Source: Gambelia wislizenii
Taxonomy: Eukaryota; Chordata; Lepidosauria; Squamata; Crotaphytidae
Length of the DNA stretch: 64,000 nucleotides
Assembly (NCBI GenBank): GCA_030847615.1
Contig: JAUMIR010000003.1
Span: forward strand, 34,842,501-34,906,500
Direction of reading: 5' to 3'
Shown here: positions 1 through 12,950 of the stretch, piece after piece
How positions within the stretch are numbered: the stretch's first letter is position 1
Layout of the letters: each line of letters starts with the position of its first letter
Position numbers and translations under genes: made by a program
The notes under the pieces: model-generated
Told to the model about the DNA's origin: nothing
The model's input: only the letters and a program-made list of their open reading frames with translations
The model's database searches: none

Positions 1-68
1 GTGATAGTGCTGTTTTGGCAATCTTCTGCCCTTCTGCACGGGCACCATAACTTTGTCATCAGTGCATG

Positions 69-198
69 AGTGCCTTTCTTTCTTTCTTTTTGCCACAATT
101 CCATAATTACAGGGAAATAATTAAAATTATTTTTATTTTATTGTTTCTCTGTAATTATTCAATCACACCAAAAAGAAAAAGAAAAAAAGAAAGGCACA
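69..198. repeat. Imperfect ~130-bp hairpin
   Basis: The left arm starts GTGCCTTTCTTTC and the right arm ends GAAAGGCAC. Inside them AATTACAGGGAAATAATT pairs with an imperfect complement near 137-155. The whole block can fold as one stem, like a very small MITE, but no target duplication is evident. The pyrimidine/purine arms resemble a (TTTC)n microsatellite and could be chance expansion. Confidence 0.45.
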
Positions 199-514
199 GA
201 GAAAAAACAATCTTGGCCAGCTTGGCGATAGCAAGGGAGGCGGGGAAGAGGAAGGGGATCATGCCCTCTCATGCCACATGATTTTTGTCATATTGCTACT
301 GCTGTGGAAGGGACTTATCACACGAAGGTAGCAGTATTGAGAGCAATTGATGGGTTTTCCCTGTCAATGAAAAAGTGTGCCACAGAAATGACTGCAAACC
401 AGCAATGGGTTAAAGAGGGCATTGTAAGATAAGTACTGGATAGATTCACTAATACTCTGCTGTAATTCCAGAATAGTAGCTTTGTGTGATAATCTCCATA
501 GTGTTAAACTCTTT

Positions 515-1060
515 GGGAGAGGGCATTCTCTCATTCCCACCATCAACACAGGCTCCCTTGGGAAGAACACATGGGAAAGCCTCCTTGGTGGCTGCTCACA
601 AACTACAGAACTCCCTTCCACAGAAGGCTAGGCTGGTTTCCTCTCTGCTCAACTTTTGCTGGCAGGCAAAGACCTGTCTATTAAACAGGCATTTAACAAT
701 TAATTAGTTGCAGGGAGTCTTTTTTATACTAGGGTATGATTTATTTTTTTATCTTTTTGTTATATTTTAAGATGAATTTACACTTTTTTAAATTAGTTTC
801 TTCTTAAATGATAACTTGTCTAACTGTGTTCTAACTTTTTTATTATCATGTTTTTAGGTTTGTCTTGCTTTAGCCTTGTTGTAAGTTGCCTTGGGTCTCA
901 TGCCAGGAGAAAGCTAACACACATTGGAAACTGTTTAATACAGTGTAGATGTGTAAAGAGCTATTGCTTAAAACAATTTGTAAGCCACTCTGATAACCTT
1001 GTGGCTGAAGAGCGGGCTATAAATAACTAAATAAAAAAAAGTGGGATATAAATTACATTA
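515..1060 (+). mobile_element. Old L2-type LINE 3' end with a nested LINE/SINE tail
   Basis: Bases 515-700 translate, with decay, to the L2 ORF2 C-terminus (GRTHGKASLVAAHKLQNSLP, cf. the family pattern RAFSVAAPRLWNSLP). An AT-rich 3' UTR and a GTAAGTTGCCTTGGGTCTC tail follow. That tail is interrupted at about 914-1038 by a second tail (GTAAGCCACTCTGATAACC ... CTATAAATAACTAAATAAAA). The older tail then resumes as GTGGGATATAAAT. AAAG on both sides of the inner piece fits a short target duplication. Confidence 0.6.
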
Positions 1061-2727
1061 AATTAATATAAAAGGAAATGTTTCTTTACTGACTCTAGCA
1101 TTAAATTGTGGGATGTATTTGGTGACAGCCACTTCCTTAGATAGCTTTAAACGTGGATTAGTGAGATCCAGGGAGGATCAGAGCCTAACTAGATATGTCA
1201 TTTCTTATGTAACTAGCTATGGCATGCTTGCTTTGCTCCTGCCATGGTCCTCCTCATCAGAATTGCCCAAGCCTACTGCCTGGTAAAGGTATCTAAAACC
1301 AATTCATTATTCAAATACTGGGGCAGAACTCTCACAACTCTTGCTCTCCCTGGCCATAAGAGAAACAATAGCAATAAATTAATAACTAACAACTTGGTGC
1401 AGTACCACCCCTATATCCACAGGGATACATTCCTGGACTTACCATGGAAACGCTGTTATGAGTTAAATATGAATCATCGATAAATATGAATTGCAAGTAG
1501 ACTTTTGATGCTTAAGGCAATGAGCTGCCTTTTGCCAGAGTCTGTACACGTTGTAAGAGGAATATATTGGAAGGGTAGGGCAGTGAAAAGCCTGAATTCC
1601 CTGTCCATGTCCTGGAAAGTCAAGACTCATTTTAAAGTACAAACTGGAATTTCCTTCCCTCCTGCTGACAAGGAAATGGTCTCATTGAGAGCAATCAGTG
1701 CTTAACTACCTTGCTTATCTCAACTGAATAGGAAACCTTGTCAAACTGGCTTAAACTGGTAAACACACACACACACACACCATTGTAAGCTACTGTACAA
1801 TTTCCAGAGATATTGGGCAACCCTGATTGGATTTCACAGAAAGGCAAAGATCTATACTTGATTGACATTGTCTCATGTGTGCAACTCCATTGTTCTCATC
1901 ATCCCAGACCATCTAAGCCTTTACCAGTGCCCAGAGGGTGAAAGGCAGAGGTTACATTTACATGTGCCTTTTGCACACTGACCAAAAAACCTTTTGCACT
2001 CATCAGTCTAAGCACATGGGGACTTTTAAACCCTCCAATAGAAAAACATTCCCTGCCCAGAGGTGGCCCTTCACTCCAGGTGACAGTACCCTGCTGCTAT
2101 CTTTTTCTGTGTTTTTAATACAGAAATAATTATTTTTGCTCCAAAGTCAGCTTGTCCTCAACCTGATTTCTTTCAGTTAGAGTCACTCTGATTAATTGTC
2201 CATTTTAAAAACCTTTAGCCTGTAAGATCCTGCAGAGAGTTAATGCCTGGGAGAACTTTTTCCCAATAAACCATTAAACCCAGTGCGCTGCTCTTAACAA
2301 CACAGAAACATGGATAATAGTGAACCCTATTGAAATGAATGACTTCTGGCTCAAGCATATCATAAAGTCTTGCTGGAAGACCTAGAGGTTCTTAGAAAGA
2401 ATACCTCTCTAGGCATTTTCAAGGTCCTCCAGCATGATTCTATGGTCAATTTCTGGCAGAAGCATACCATAGAACCACTCTGGAAGGCCTAGAAAATGCC
2501 TGGAGAGGGCATTTTTTTTCCAGACATGGTTATGTGAAACCATAGGTACTTGTCCCATGGGTATAAGGGTCATACTATTCTTCTTTCTTTCTTTCTTTCT
2601 TTCTTTTTTTCTTTTTTTTTTGTAACACCCAAGATTTGTTCCACATCTGGCTCCATGTAGATTGGGAGCAAATAAGAGTGTCCTTTCTCATGCCAAATGG
2701 CTAGAAGATTTATCTTGGTGAAAAATG
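1061..2727. other. No gene seen; simple repeats and a short folded repeat
   Basis: No coding signal is recognised. There is an (AC)n run at about 1761-1780. Around 2350-2505 two direct copies of an AAGCATAYCATA...GGAAGRCCTAGA motif flank an inverted version (CTAGGCATTTTCAAGGTCCTCC), so this stretch can fold back. A (TTTC)n tract lies at about 2579-2615. Confidence 0.5.
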
Positions 2728-3107
2728 ACATCGTATCTTCCAACATTTCACAAATGAGAACTGGGATATGTGTAGGGCCAAGCAACATCAGAATGTGGTC
2801 AAGATGGCAAAATTAATGACAAAGGACAGACAAGCTAGGAGAAGCTGCAGCAGATTGCTTTTGCCTTAGCCTAGTGGGAAGGGCAAGATTCCACCCTCTC
2901 CTCTCTTCTCTCCACTGCTGTGTTAATTGAGTGCAAACTATTTTGTACTCTGAATTCAGTTTGCAGCAATTGGATTAAGCTGAGGACAAAGGAGGAAAAT
3001 GGGAGGGAAAGAGAGAAACTGAAACATACTAAAAGCTGCTGGAAAAAATGGGACAACAAAGGATTAATCACAATTGTCCCTGCCAAATCAAGGACAGTTG
3101 GAAGGTT
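2728..3107 (+). mobile_element. MITE family C (CATACCCTCCAAC-type), copy 1
   Basis: This shares GGCCAAGCAACATCAGA, GGTCAAGATGG, GCTGCAGCAG and a CAAATCAAGGACAGTTGG terminus with sequence at 18.9-19.75 kb and, inverted, at 23.47 and 25.4 kb. The family ends look like inverted CATACCCTCCAAC / GTTGGAGGGTATG; here the left end has decayed to CGTATCTTCCAAC. It is non-coding. The superfamily is not determined (hAT is possible). Confidence 0.6.
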
Positions 3108-3860
3108 TAAGACATTTCCACCAAGAGTATCCTGACATTTAACTTGCCCATTTAAGTTATGTTAATTATCTGCAACCAGATAATCAAATTGGCAACAACC
3201 CCCAGGTTTATGACACATTTCCAAAGTGGTAATTCATACTGAATTTCAGCTGTCTTTGACTTAGTCCCAGAATTCTAATAACACACTATCTGAATCCTTA
3301 TTAAAGAGTAATAAATAGGACTGTCAACTAGGGGTGTCAGGAGATATATGTGTTCCCCACCAAAATGATATGAACTGGCATGTACACCAAAAGAATCAGG
3401 ACCAAGAACCCTATTGCCAGGTTATCAGAGTGGCATAGATCATAACATGGTACTTGGGGAACAAATTGTGCCATATTTGCCAAAGCACAGAACCATCTGT
3501 ATGCTACCAGCTGCAGCTGCTTCTTTCAGGATTTGGGCTAAGATGTATTATGACTTTAAAAAGAAAAGCTCCAAGAGTGAAAAATCAGGAAATGAAGATG
3601 GGTGGCACAGAATAAGACTACTGAAACACCATCTCAACAGATAGCTTTATTATCTTTCCTATGCCACTGCTAGTATTGGATAATGAGTAGTATTTGGAGA
3701 TGTACTTTTTTTAACCAAAAAACAAACAAACAAACTTCTTTTTCTTCTCTTAAGAAAAATGTACTTGAATAGCTCCATTACGTTTAATGACCAACACATG
3801 AAATAACGAGTCAGACATCATAGCTGAGTTAACACATGGGCCACTTTATTGCATCTCTAA
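3108..3860. other. No gene or repeat recognised
   Basis: I see no coding similarity, no inverted ends and no match to other repeats in the window. The short ORF at 3414-3644 has no recognisable domain. Confidence 0.4.
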
Positions 3861-4505
3861 TCATAGAATCATAGAATTGCAGAGTTGGAAGAGACCACGA
3901 GGGCCATCCAGTCCAACCCCCCTGCCACGCAGGAAATCACAATCAAAGCATCCCCGACAGATGGCCATCCAGCCTCTGTTTAAAGACCTCCAAGGAAGGA
4001 GACCCCACCATGCTCCGAGGGAGTGTGTTCCACTGCCGAACAGCTCTTACTGTCAAAAAGTTCCTCCTCATGTTGAGGTGGAATCTCTGTTCCTGGAGCT
4101 TGCACCCATTGCTCCGTGTTCCAGTCTCTGGAGCAGCAGAAAACAAGCCTGCTCCATCCTCAGCGTGACATCCCTTCAAATACTTAAACAGGGCTATCAT
4201 ATCGCCTCTAAACCGTCTTTTTTCCAGGCTAAACTTACCCAGCTCCCTAAGTCTCTCCTCATAAGGCATTGTTTCCAGACCTTTCACCATTTTAGTTGCC
4301 CTTCTCTGGACACGCTCCAATTTGTCAATATCCTTTCTGAATTGTGGTGCCCAGAACTGGACACAGTATTCTAAGTGAGGTCTGACCAAGGCAGAATAGA
4401 GCGGCACTATTACTTCCCTTGATCTAGACACTATACTTCTATTGATACAGCCCAAAATCGCATTGGCCTTTTTAGCTGCCGCATCACACTGTTGGCCCTG
4501 ATCAA
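3861..4505 (-). mobile_element. CR1 LINE, 5'-truncated 3' end
   Basis: The minus strand encodes the CR1 ORF2 C-terminus almost without breaks: [56 protein letters not shown] and [20 protein letters not shown]. The 3' UTR ends in the CR1 signature GGATGGCCCTCGTGGTCTC followed by short ATTCTATGA repeats. The 5' break is near 4505; upstream residues of the same ORF (about 4506-4584) are not CR1. It provides an aligned empty-site reference for the MITE insertion in the CR1 at 25.8 kb. Confidence 0.93.
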
Positions 4506-4560
4506 AGGTCCTCATTATCATTGGAAGTGCAACAACGTTTAGCGCTGAAGAGTTGAGAAC

Positions 4561-5048
4561 GGACTTTATCAGATGGGGCTGCAATCACAGAATTACAGTG
4601 CAACAGTATCACAAATGGATTCCCTTTATCGCATGATGTTGTTGTCCTCCCATGGTCAATGTGTGCTCCACCCATTAATGGCTCATCACTTTTCATTGAC
4701 AGGAAAATCTGTAAATAACCCTCAATATCGCTCTTTTTGCAGTATTGATGAGTGTGCAAAATCACATCCCACTGTAATCATGTGATTACAGCATGAATGG
4801 GTGGCCCTTTCCCCCCCCTCCCCTTTCCCAGCAAGAACACAAGGCACATAGGACACTATTTTAATGAACTGTCACCTTTTCTTGCGTTGTGGGTGTGCAG
4901 TGATTCTGTGGCAGTAGTATTGCATGATTATGGCTTTGTATCACACAATTACAGGAACATGTGATAATTGCTGTAATCATGCCACTATGTTTCTGCTTTC
5001 CTTAATAGCAGAATTACAACATTTTTAGATGCTAGTCTGATAAAGTCC
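4561..5048 (+). mobile_element. GGACTTTATCAGA MITE, subfamily A
   Basis: The ends are perfect inverted repeats GGACTTTATCAGA / TCTGATAAAGTCC, flanked by AAC (left) and AAT (right), an imperfect 3-bp duplication. Internal blocks are shared with the copies at 10.35, 17.3, 24.2 and 53.3 kb. It has no ORF of note, so it is non-autonomous. Three-base duplications with several TWA cases across copies point to PIF/Harbinger, but no transposase is present to prove it. Confidence 0.8.
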
Positions 5049-5744
5049 AATGCCTCAGTGGGGTCAGTAGTGTTAGGGTTAGGTAGTTTGAGTGACCCAC
5101 AGACCTTCCTGCTTGTCTACCTATCTTACTCCCTTTGTGATGTAAACTGATACTCTTAAGGATGATCCCACTTCTCCTCCTTAGAACTCTCAGCTCTCCC
5201 TAGAGATGCAGTGAGCTTAGATTAGCACCCTGAGTAACATTCCTATCTTAAAATAGAGTTCCTATAATAAAGCCTTAGTTTATTTCTCTAAAGCCATTGG
5301 GGCCTTTGCTTCTTAAATAGGACCTCTTAACTGACTGCTGCATGCACACACTCTATATCAATTATTGCATATGGTCCATCCCTGAACCCTGGTGGGTTCA
5401 TCAGTCCAGGCTATCCCAGGGCCTAAGATTCCAGCACCAAAACCTTAGGCCTAAATATGACCTTTTCTGAAGTCACAGAGGTGGGCCCTGTTGATCTCAT
5501 AAGGGACAGCCCCCGGTGATTTCATTAAGCATGATATATTAAGCATCAATCACATTTGTACAGAGTATGCTACTGAAATAAATCATTTCTAACAAATGAG
5601 GAAAAAGCATAAGTATTCCTGAAGACCAATGGAAAGAGACCAGGCTCTAAGATCTGAGAGCCCTACAGGTAAGTGCATGTTTATGGTCATACAAAATTAA
5701 AAAAAAATTCCTCCCTGCCTCTGCTGCCATAGAGAGTAGACTCA
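5049..5744. other. Anonymous sequence, possible LTR remnant
   Basis: The stretch 5068-5380 contains an AATAAA signal (about 5266) and ends in short inverted motifs, faintly LTR-like, but I could not define both ends. The rest is unrecognised. Confidence 0.2.
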
Positions 5745-6330
5745 GGACTTTATCAGACACACAAAATAGGGTGTCATAACGATGCCACATAAATATGAAA
5801 GGGCGTGCATACCAGACAATGTTGTCCTTTCGCGTTCAGGTACTGGCCACAAGCTGATCTAATTTATTGATAGGACAGGCCGTCAATAGATCGAATGTGG
5901 AAATATTTTGCTGGCATTGCTGCCATATGAAACCTCACACCTTTTTTCATGTTATTATAGTGTGAATGGCTGGACTGGCCAGAACACTTCTGGGTGAGAT
6001 CACAACATCCAGGTGAGTGATGCTCTTTTTATGACCCTCCCTGCTTTACTTTGGAAGTTTTAATGTGTGTTTGTATGCTTAATGTAATTTTTTGTGTGTT
6101 ATTTTTGGTGTTTTTTTTTTATTTCCCGCTTTAGGTATTCTCATGAGAATCCGCAAGATTTCAGATGAGGAAGTGAATAAATGGAGTTCAATTCACTCCT
6201 CATTCATTGCCGGGCTGCCTTTTGCCAGGATTACAGGTAAGTGAGGTATGGGGCATTCTTTTGCCAGCATAAAAACACCAGAAAATATGCCAGCAAAAGA
6301 ATGCTTAGGGTTGGTGGTCTCATAAAGTCC
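5745..6330 (+). mobile_element. GGACTTTATCAGA MITE, subfamily B
   Basis: The left end is GGACTTTATCAGAC and the right end is TCATAAAGTCC, flanked on both sides by TCA, a clean 3-bp target duplication. The internal blocks GAACACTTCTGGGTGAGATC, CTCTTTTTATGACCCTCCCT and TCTCATGAGAATCC recur in the copies at 19.0 and 22.3 kb and, inverted, at 25.8 kb. It is non-coding and non-autonomous. Confidence 0.82.
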
Positions 6331-9300
6331 TCAGTTATCAGGCCACTGGTTTTAAATAGAGACTTTCAAGAGACTACCATAACATCTAAACTACCATAAT
6401 GGCTTAACTTTGACTAATCTTTGAACAAAGTCCCTAGGGTTACTGTGAACTTTCCAAGCTTTAGCATGAATGTGGAACAACTAAAACTTTATTTTAAATG
6501 CCTTTCTTTATGTTGAGCTACACAGAGTGGACTTACAATATTTATATAAGACATGAACTGTTTCATTGGGAAGTTAAAACACAGTAATACATATTGGTGA
6601 GACATTTATGGAAGGAGATTCAGAGCCGTACAGAAATGGAATCTTAGTCCAGGTCACTGCAAGTACAGCCGCACTGAACACATCTCCTCTTAACAGCTTG
6701 ATATTTAAACTCCACTTTGCTATTAAGTTGTATCAGTTTGTTTCAGCAATATTGCCTAGTCAGACAGCATTAATGTTCAGTTGATCAAGCAGTCCTGAAG
6801 GGGGAAGGAAAAGGCACCTAGGAGGAAATTACGGTTATGAGTGATGAATAGATAAACCTTTCCTGAACAAATTCTTTTTAAAGGAGCAAAGACATTCAGG
6901 GTGGGGGGAATGCAATTTCTGAGCACCAAACCAAAAACAGATAAATGCAACCATGTTTTTTTTCTTGGCAAAGAATACAAAGACTTAACATGTGTAGCAG
7001 TAAAGTAAAATCTATTTCATTTTAGATATGATACACAAAGGCACTGACATTTAAATTTGAAAATCAGTTTATAATGATGCCTGTTGGATTATTCTAATTG
7101 ATGGTTTTCCTTAAAATTGAATGCAAGGATACAGCAGTGGGTCAATACCAAATTAGACATAGCAACCAGGCTGGCTGACCTTGATCTTAACCACATCAGT
7201 ATTCAGAGAGTAGCAACAGTTGTATTTTCAAGAGGGCTGCTCTCACTGACTGTAGCAATGGCAACATAGTGCTTCAGTTCATTTGGAAGTTCTTACCATA
7301 GGGAACCTGCATAAAAATGCCATTTCACAGACGCAGAGGGCTTTATATGCTTTGTGAGAAATGCTGCTATATGTTGCTTAATTTGGTGGGCAGAGGCCTG
7401 TGTTCACCTTGTTGTCCCAACATCCTGGTCCAAGATTTGAAAATCTGTTCATGACATGTTGAACCTCCCATCAACACTGGGCAGGCATGTGTACAGTTGT
7501 ACAAAAGGACCAGACCCATATGCAAGCCAACTTTTTAATTAAAAAAAAAAAAGAATTAGTCATTTCATCCACAATTTTTTTTTTTTTAAATCAAGGAGCA
7601 ACATCCAAACTCAGAAGCTGAAATCAATACCCAAACCAGAACAGATTTCAATATTTCTGTATGGTGGGCAGGCAAATTGAATGGTGGCTCTTTTGTATAG
7701 ACCTTAAAATTGATTCATGTTCAGGTAGTTGTTGTGCTGTAAAGAATAGACCCTATAAACTGGAGAACCCAAAACAAGTTAATTTGTTCCAGATGATTTA
7801 CTGTTATTCATTTATACTTAACAGGGCCATAGAATACTATGTAACATTTTATCACTTATGGCAAGACATGATATATGCTGATATCAGCTGAAGATTATGA
7901 TATAATGGTCTATGGGCTTATCAGAGAGAATGGAACCTAGAAATCTTGATTAGCAATCCCTGCTACCTTGTAATGAGTTTCCAGACCAGCAGGGGTGAAA
8001 TTACATGCCAAAATAACATATAAATTATTCCCTGTTTAAGCAGAAGGCTCTTCTGTGCTCGTACCTATTTGCAGGATCATGAAGTTTCAACTTCCTAAAT
8101 ATATTACTGAACAAACCTTGGATTTACTTTGTATAAATGAACTTGGCTGTAAAGTCTTACTTGAGCAACTGCTGAAAAGCCACATAGAAGAATGGTGGAA
8201 AGTTTGTTTTTGCTAGCTCTCTGGCCTATATTGTTTCTTCTGTACAGTTCAGTGTATTAGTCAACCAAAGAGGTTTTAATCATTTACAACAAAGTGTTAA
8301 AACAGCATGGCAAAAACTTAACATTGGATCATTATAAATTTTAAATCATCAAACTGATAATCCAGAAATTCCTTCCTAAACTTCCAGGCCTAAACAACTT
8401 GCCTCTCTAAATGTACTGAGTGTACTGCTTTCAGATAACAGAAGTTTCCTCTTATCAGTATTAGCAAGTCCCCTAATCCTTCAAACAGTTTCTTCCTTGG
8501 GAAGTCAGAGATGGAGCAGTACAATAAATAGTGACAAACATCTACCGTTTTAGCCATACTGCAAAAGTTGTTCTAGTCCTACTGTCTTGTATCATCTGTA
8601 TGAAAATTATGTGGACATACTTTGTAACTGCCTATGGAGAATATGATAATACATTTGACTACACATAGCTATGAACCTCTTTTTGACATCTCATAAGCTG
8701 TGATCCTACAGTTTTGGTTAAGTCATACATCTCTGCAGGCTTGGCCCTACCATGGCATGGAATAAGTTAGCTGCTTCAGGAAGCAGATGCCGTGGAAAGT
8801 GTCACCAGATTCTCCCTACCACAGATACACTCCATTTCCCATGAGTTCACTAAAGGGGTGTGGCCTGTGGGCTGCATGTGGCCCCCAGTGTCATTTTTGT
8901 GGGCCTCAGGAAATAAAAAAGAATAGATAGAAATATAGCCCCAAAATGTTCTCTAGAAGCTGGGGGGATGCTGTCACCATGCTTTTGCCCCTGAGCCATT
9001 TCAGTCCCAGAAGAGGCCCTTTTCTGAAACATTCCATTTCCTTCCTGTTACTAAAAGGGGGTCCCCCAGACCTAAAATGGCCTGGGTAGGCAAAAACATG
9101 GCAAAATTGCCTCTAAGTCCCTAGAGGGCAATTGGGAGCAAAAATTGCAGGTTATTTTCCTGGGGTGCACTGGAGGTACAGACCTCCAAGGACTCTTGGG
9201 GGCTAATGCACCCCTCTCCCCCCCCCCACTGCCAGCATCCCACAGTTCCTACCACCTCTAAGTTAGATTGCCCGGTGCCTCTAAATCAGTCTGCTGCCCT

Positions 9301-10161
9301 CTGGTATAGAGAAGGATGTTGTCCTGTTGCTAGTATTGAATTAAGAGTCAACAGCTAGTCATTTCCGCATATGGGTTGAACGGGGGTGGGAGAATCACCC
9401 TCTAGTTTTTACTTTGGCAACAAAATGCATTGCACAGGCCCTTCAGATCCTAAAATAAGTAGTGCGCAAAATATGGCCTCCAGATGTTGCTGAATTGCAA
9501 CTGTCCTCGGCCCCAGCAGCATAGCCAATGGTTAGAAATGCTGAGTTGCAAACCAACAACCTCTGTAGAATCAGACATTGTCGACCTTCACCTAAAGAGA
9601 ACAAGTGTCAAGAGCTACAAGGACTGGAGCCATGACGACAAATGGTGAGCCGGTCTTAGGGCACCAGCTGAAGTCTTAGGGAACTGCTATACTAGGCACC
9701 CCATTGCTGGAGTTTGGAGCACCTTCTTGGACAGTTACATTTTCTCAGGCTCTGAATTGGCCTTACTCATCCAGGGTGATGGGTCTATCCCTGGAAGGAG
9801 GGTCTTTAAAAAGGTTCTGAGGGAGTTTTTGCGGGGGGAGGAGGCTTTCCCTGAACAGCAGTCCTCTGGTCTGGTGTGTTTTGGTAGTTTTAACTTGTGG
9901 CTTCATTCCTTGGCTCTGTCTGCTGGCTTCATACTTCAGCTCTGATTCTCTGCTACAGCTCCTAGGACCTGGTTCTCATCTCGCTTTTGATGAGTTGCCT
10001 GTAGCTCACTGGTTTGCCTATAGACAGTTGTCTGTAGGCACTGGTTTGGTTGGTAGAAGTTCTCATTTCTGAGACAGATCAGAAACTGCTGTTATCCTTT
10101 ATGAGCCCCTTTATGGCTTATTCCAACAATTTAGCCAGGCCAGCACTTTCTAAGAAGAAAG
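6331..10161. other. Long stretch without a recognisable gene
   Basis: No ORF has a family I recognise and I see no clear LINE sequence. Poly(A)/poly(T) runs occur at about 7540-7590. Bases 8860-9200 (GGCCTGTGGGCTGCATG...) resemble the sequence at 60.77-60.95 kb only loosely. Bases 9475-9590 look like a decayed copy of a folded element with a TGGCCTCCAGATGTTGCTG start; a related block lies at about 62.15-62.27 kb. Host introns or regulatory DNA cannot be excluded. Confidence 0.4.
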
Positions 10162-10163
10162 TA

Positions 10164-10296
10164 CAGTTGTCCAAAAAGCAAACCTTGATTTTTATATAAG
10201 GGACACCATTTTGCTATGCCATTGCATATAATGGGACTTGAGTATTCATGGATTTTGATATCCACGGGGGATCCAGTGACTATGAAGGGACAACTG
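10164..10296 (-). mobile_element. Tigger-like (TcMar) MITE, short copy
   Basis: The ends CAGTTGTCC / GGGACAACTG are flanked by TA on both sides, as for Tc1/mariner elements. Internally it is the reverse complement of part of the element at 48985-49213 (shared AAGCAAACCTTGATTTT and CCATTGCATATAATGGGAC). About 100 bp of the longer copy is missing. Confidence 0.8.
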
Positions 10297-10352
10297 TAAT
10301 CCAGTTTAGGAAGAGGACGTTTTTTAGCAATTCCCAATAGCATGAAAACCAG

Positions 10353-10980
10353 GGACATTATCAGATGTGGCAAAAATCGCAGGATTACAACATCAGGGTT
10401 GGGCGAATGGGCCCTGCTATCACACAACGTTGTCATCTCGCGTTATTACTCTGTACTCCAGCCACAAAAAAAAAGGCATTATTTCTCATTCACAGGACAA
10501 TCTGTGAATAGGACATCAATAGCACTCTTTTCACGTTATTGACTGTGTGCAAAGCCATGTCCTCTTGTAATTGTGAGATTACAGCATGAACAGGGGGTCC
10601 TCAGCAAGAAAACTTCCAGGTGGGAACACAAAAATGAAGCATAGGACACTCTTTTCATAGACTGTCTCCATTAGTTTGCACATTTTTAGCGTGTGTTTTT
10701 TTCAGTGCTTGTGTGTTCATTTACTTTGTTAATTAAGGGGTTTGGGGAGTTTTAAGTGCACTCACGTCTTCTCATGAGAACCATTGAAATCTTGCCCATG
10801 CCAAATTGCGGATGTAAACTCTCATTCTTGAAGCACTAATGGTCTTTGTGCAATAATTCTGTGGCATTTCTTTCGCGTGATTACAGCAATGTGAAATAAT
10901 AAGTGTTATAATGCCACAGTGTTCCCACTATCTTCATTTGTGGAATTACAGCATTATTGGATGCCAGTCTGATAACGTCC
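10353..10980 (+). mobile_element. GGACTTTATCAGA MITE, subfamily A (variant ends)
   Basis: The left end is GGACATTATCAGA and the right end is TCTGATAACGTCC, flanked by CAG on both sides, a perfect 3-bp duplication. Internal blocks (TTTTAAGTGCACTC, TCTTCTCATGAGAACCA, ACAATAATTCTGTGGCA-like) match the other subfamily A copies. It is non-coding. Confidence 0.82.
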
Positions 10981-10983
10981 CAG

Positions 10984-12940
10984 GACTCTCCTTCAAAACT
11001 CTTCTTCTGAGCTTATTTCCTCCCCAGTCTCATCCCACCAGGCTTTTTGGCTTCCAGAATAGCCCCTAACCTTCAGAGCCCACCTGTCAGGAATACCTTT
11101 AAAAGATGCACAAGGAATAAAGTGATTTTGTTACACGAGACATGATGAGCAGCCATGTGTGTTTTAAATGTGTCATGTCCCTTCACATACAAAATGGGGG
11201 TGGGATTCTACTTTATATGTGAGAAATCATATTTGGGGAGGAGAATGAAAGATCTTTCCCCTTCTCACACCCCTACCTCTGCATTCTGTTGCCTCTAGCA
11301 GTTTTCTCTTCTCCCAGCTTATTTCCAGTATCTGCATCATGGGAGGTTACTTAAAGCGGAGGAGCACAAAAAAGTAATGCAGTAGATGGACAGATTTCAC
11401 TTCCCTTCTTCATGTGGTCCTTACTTCTGAGTACAGTAATCATTTGTAGGAGTTTACTTGTAGTTTTCCATTACCATAACCAACACACTGCCATTTTTAT
11501 ACCATTTGAGAACCTCCGAAACTTTCTGTCTGAGCTAGTTTATAGAAGAGTTAGAGGAAAACTTTATTTTCACCCACCATCTGTTCAGTGAATTTTGTAA
11601 ATTTATGGGGATGTAAATAATGGCATTGTATATTACTTCAAGCTATTATGTGCAGAAACTAGATTCATTGCTCTCTCAAGTATGTGCTTTTACTACTTAG
11701 CTGACGCCTTACGTGACGTGGCAAAAGAAGAAATGAACTTTTCACTGCTATTTATTCAAGTTTCATCAATCATATGAAGAGTGCTCAAAAATGGATAGAA
11801 GAATCTCATTCCTAAAGTGATCCACTTTCAATTTCTAGGTCTATCACCAAACAATGCCATAATGAAAACATGAGCATATTTCCATAAGCTAGTCTGCTGT
11901 GATCCACTTCCACATATTCTGATTTTTCCTTTTGGAAGATTTTGAACTCACCTATAAGCAGTCATCTATATACACTGGTAAACCACAGTTAGCCATCATT
12001 TTTCAGCATGTGAGCACTGCACGTACATGAAGGATAGCAGTCATGTATGTTATCATGCAAACATAATGCTTTTTCCTCCACAGAATTTACTTTGCAGAAA
12101 AAATAACAGAATTATACATTCTTTGAGGGTACTGAGATTAAGCAATTCTGTGCCACAGAAATTAAAAAAAAACATTTAAGAGTGTTTGCATTGAGCTTGA
12201 AGTAAATGTGTGAGACAGCACCAAAAATTGAATTCATTTCTGTACTTCAGCCAGGCAAAATGTCTTTTATCTACTTGCTCCAAGTCATATAATTTCCAAA
12301 CATTTGAATGAGCTAACAGAAGTCTGCAGAACTTATGTAGTAAAAAGGAGTGCTACCCTTTGAGAACCTTTTAAGAAAAACTTAAAAGGCAATCTTGAGA
12401 TGCTGTCACATCATATTCTTAAGGCAGATTTTGGTTTGTAATAGAAGACACTGAAGGGCTGTCAGGTGGTGGAGGATTTCAACAACAACACAATCATCAA
12501 CCAGGAGTGTGGTTTGGGGGAGCATAATGAGGGCATTGTCCCCTCAAGTAAAAAATTCTGCCCACCCCAAATATCTAATACTACATAAAGTGAGGCATTA
12601 AAAATCATTCTCCAGAACTCTTATACTTGGTGTCTTCACATCCCCTTAGTAAATTTGTGTGCCCTCCACCTCTTTTTTTTGGATGCCTAAACTGTATTGA
12701 TCTCTGCTAACAAAAGAATCCTGCCTTCAAAAGGGTCAGAGTCATGCTGGATGCCAGGAGAAGTTGCCTTGCTGCTACAGAAGGAGTTAAATTTTACTGT
12801 CCTTTGTCTCAGCTACCACAGGGCCAAAAGGTAGGGTGGCCTCAGCCTGCATGAGATACCTCATCTCAACAACAACACAATCAACAGCTGAGACAACATG
12901 TAGGCCTGTGACTTTAACAGCATCACTTTTCTTTTATTTA
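10984..12940. other. No gene or defined repeat recognised
   Basis: I see no coding similarity. An AACAACAACACAATC motif recurs at about 12481 and 12871, flanking roughly 390 bp; no inverted ends or further structure were found. Confidence 0.4.
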
Positions 12941-12950
12941 TTTTTTAACA

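Noticed and set aside
2570..2788. Minus ORF ending in lysine/arginine-rich KKERKKERR
   Set aside because: The basic tail is a (TTTC)n tract and the rest overlaps MITE family C.
5068..5082. GTTAGGGTTAGG, like a telomere repeat
   Set aside because: Under two units, with no array around it; chance is likely.
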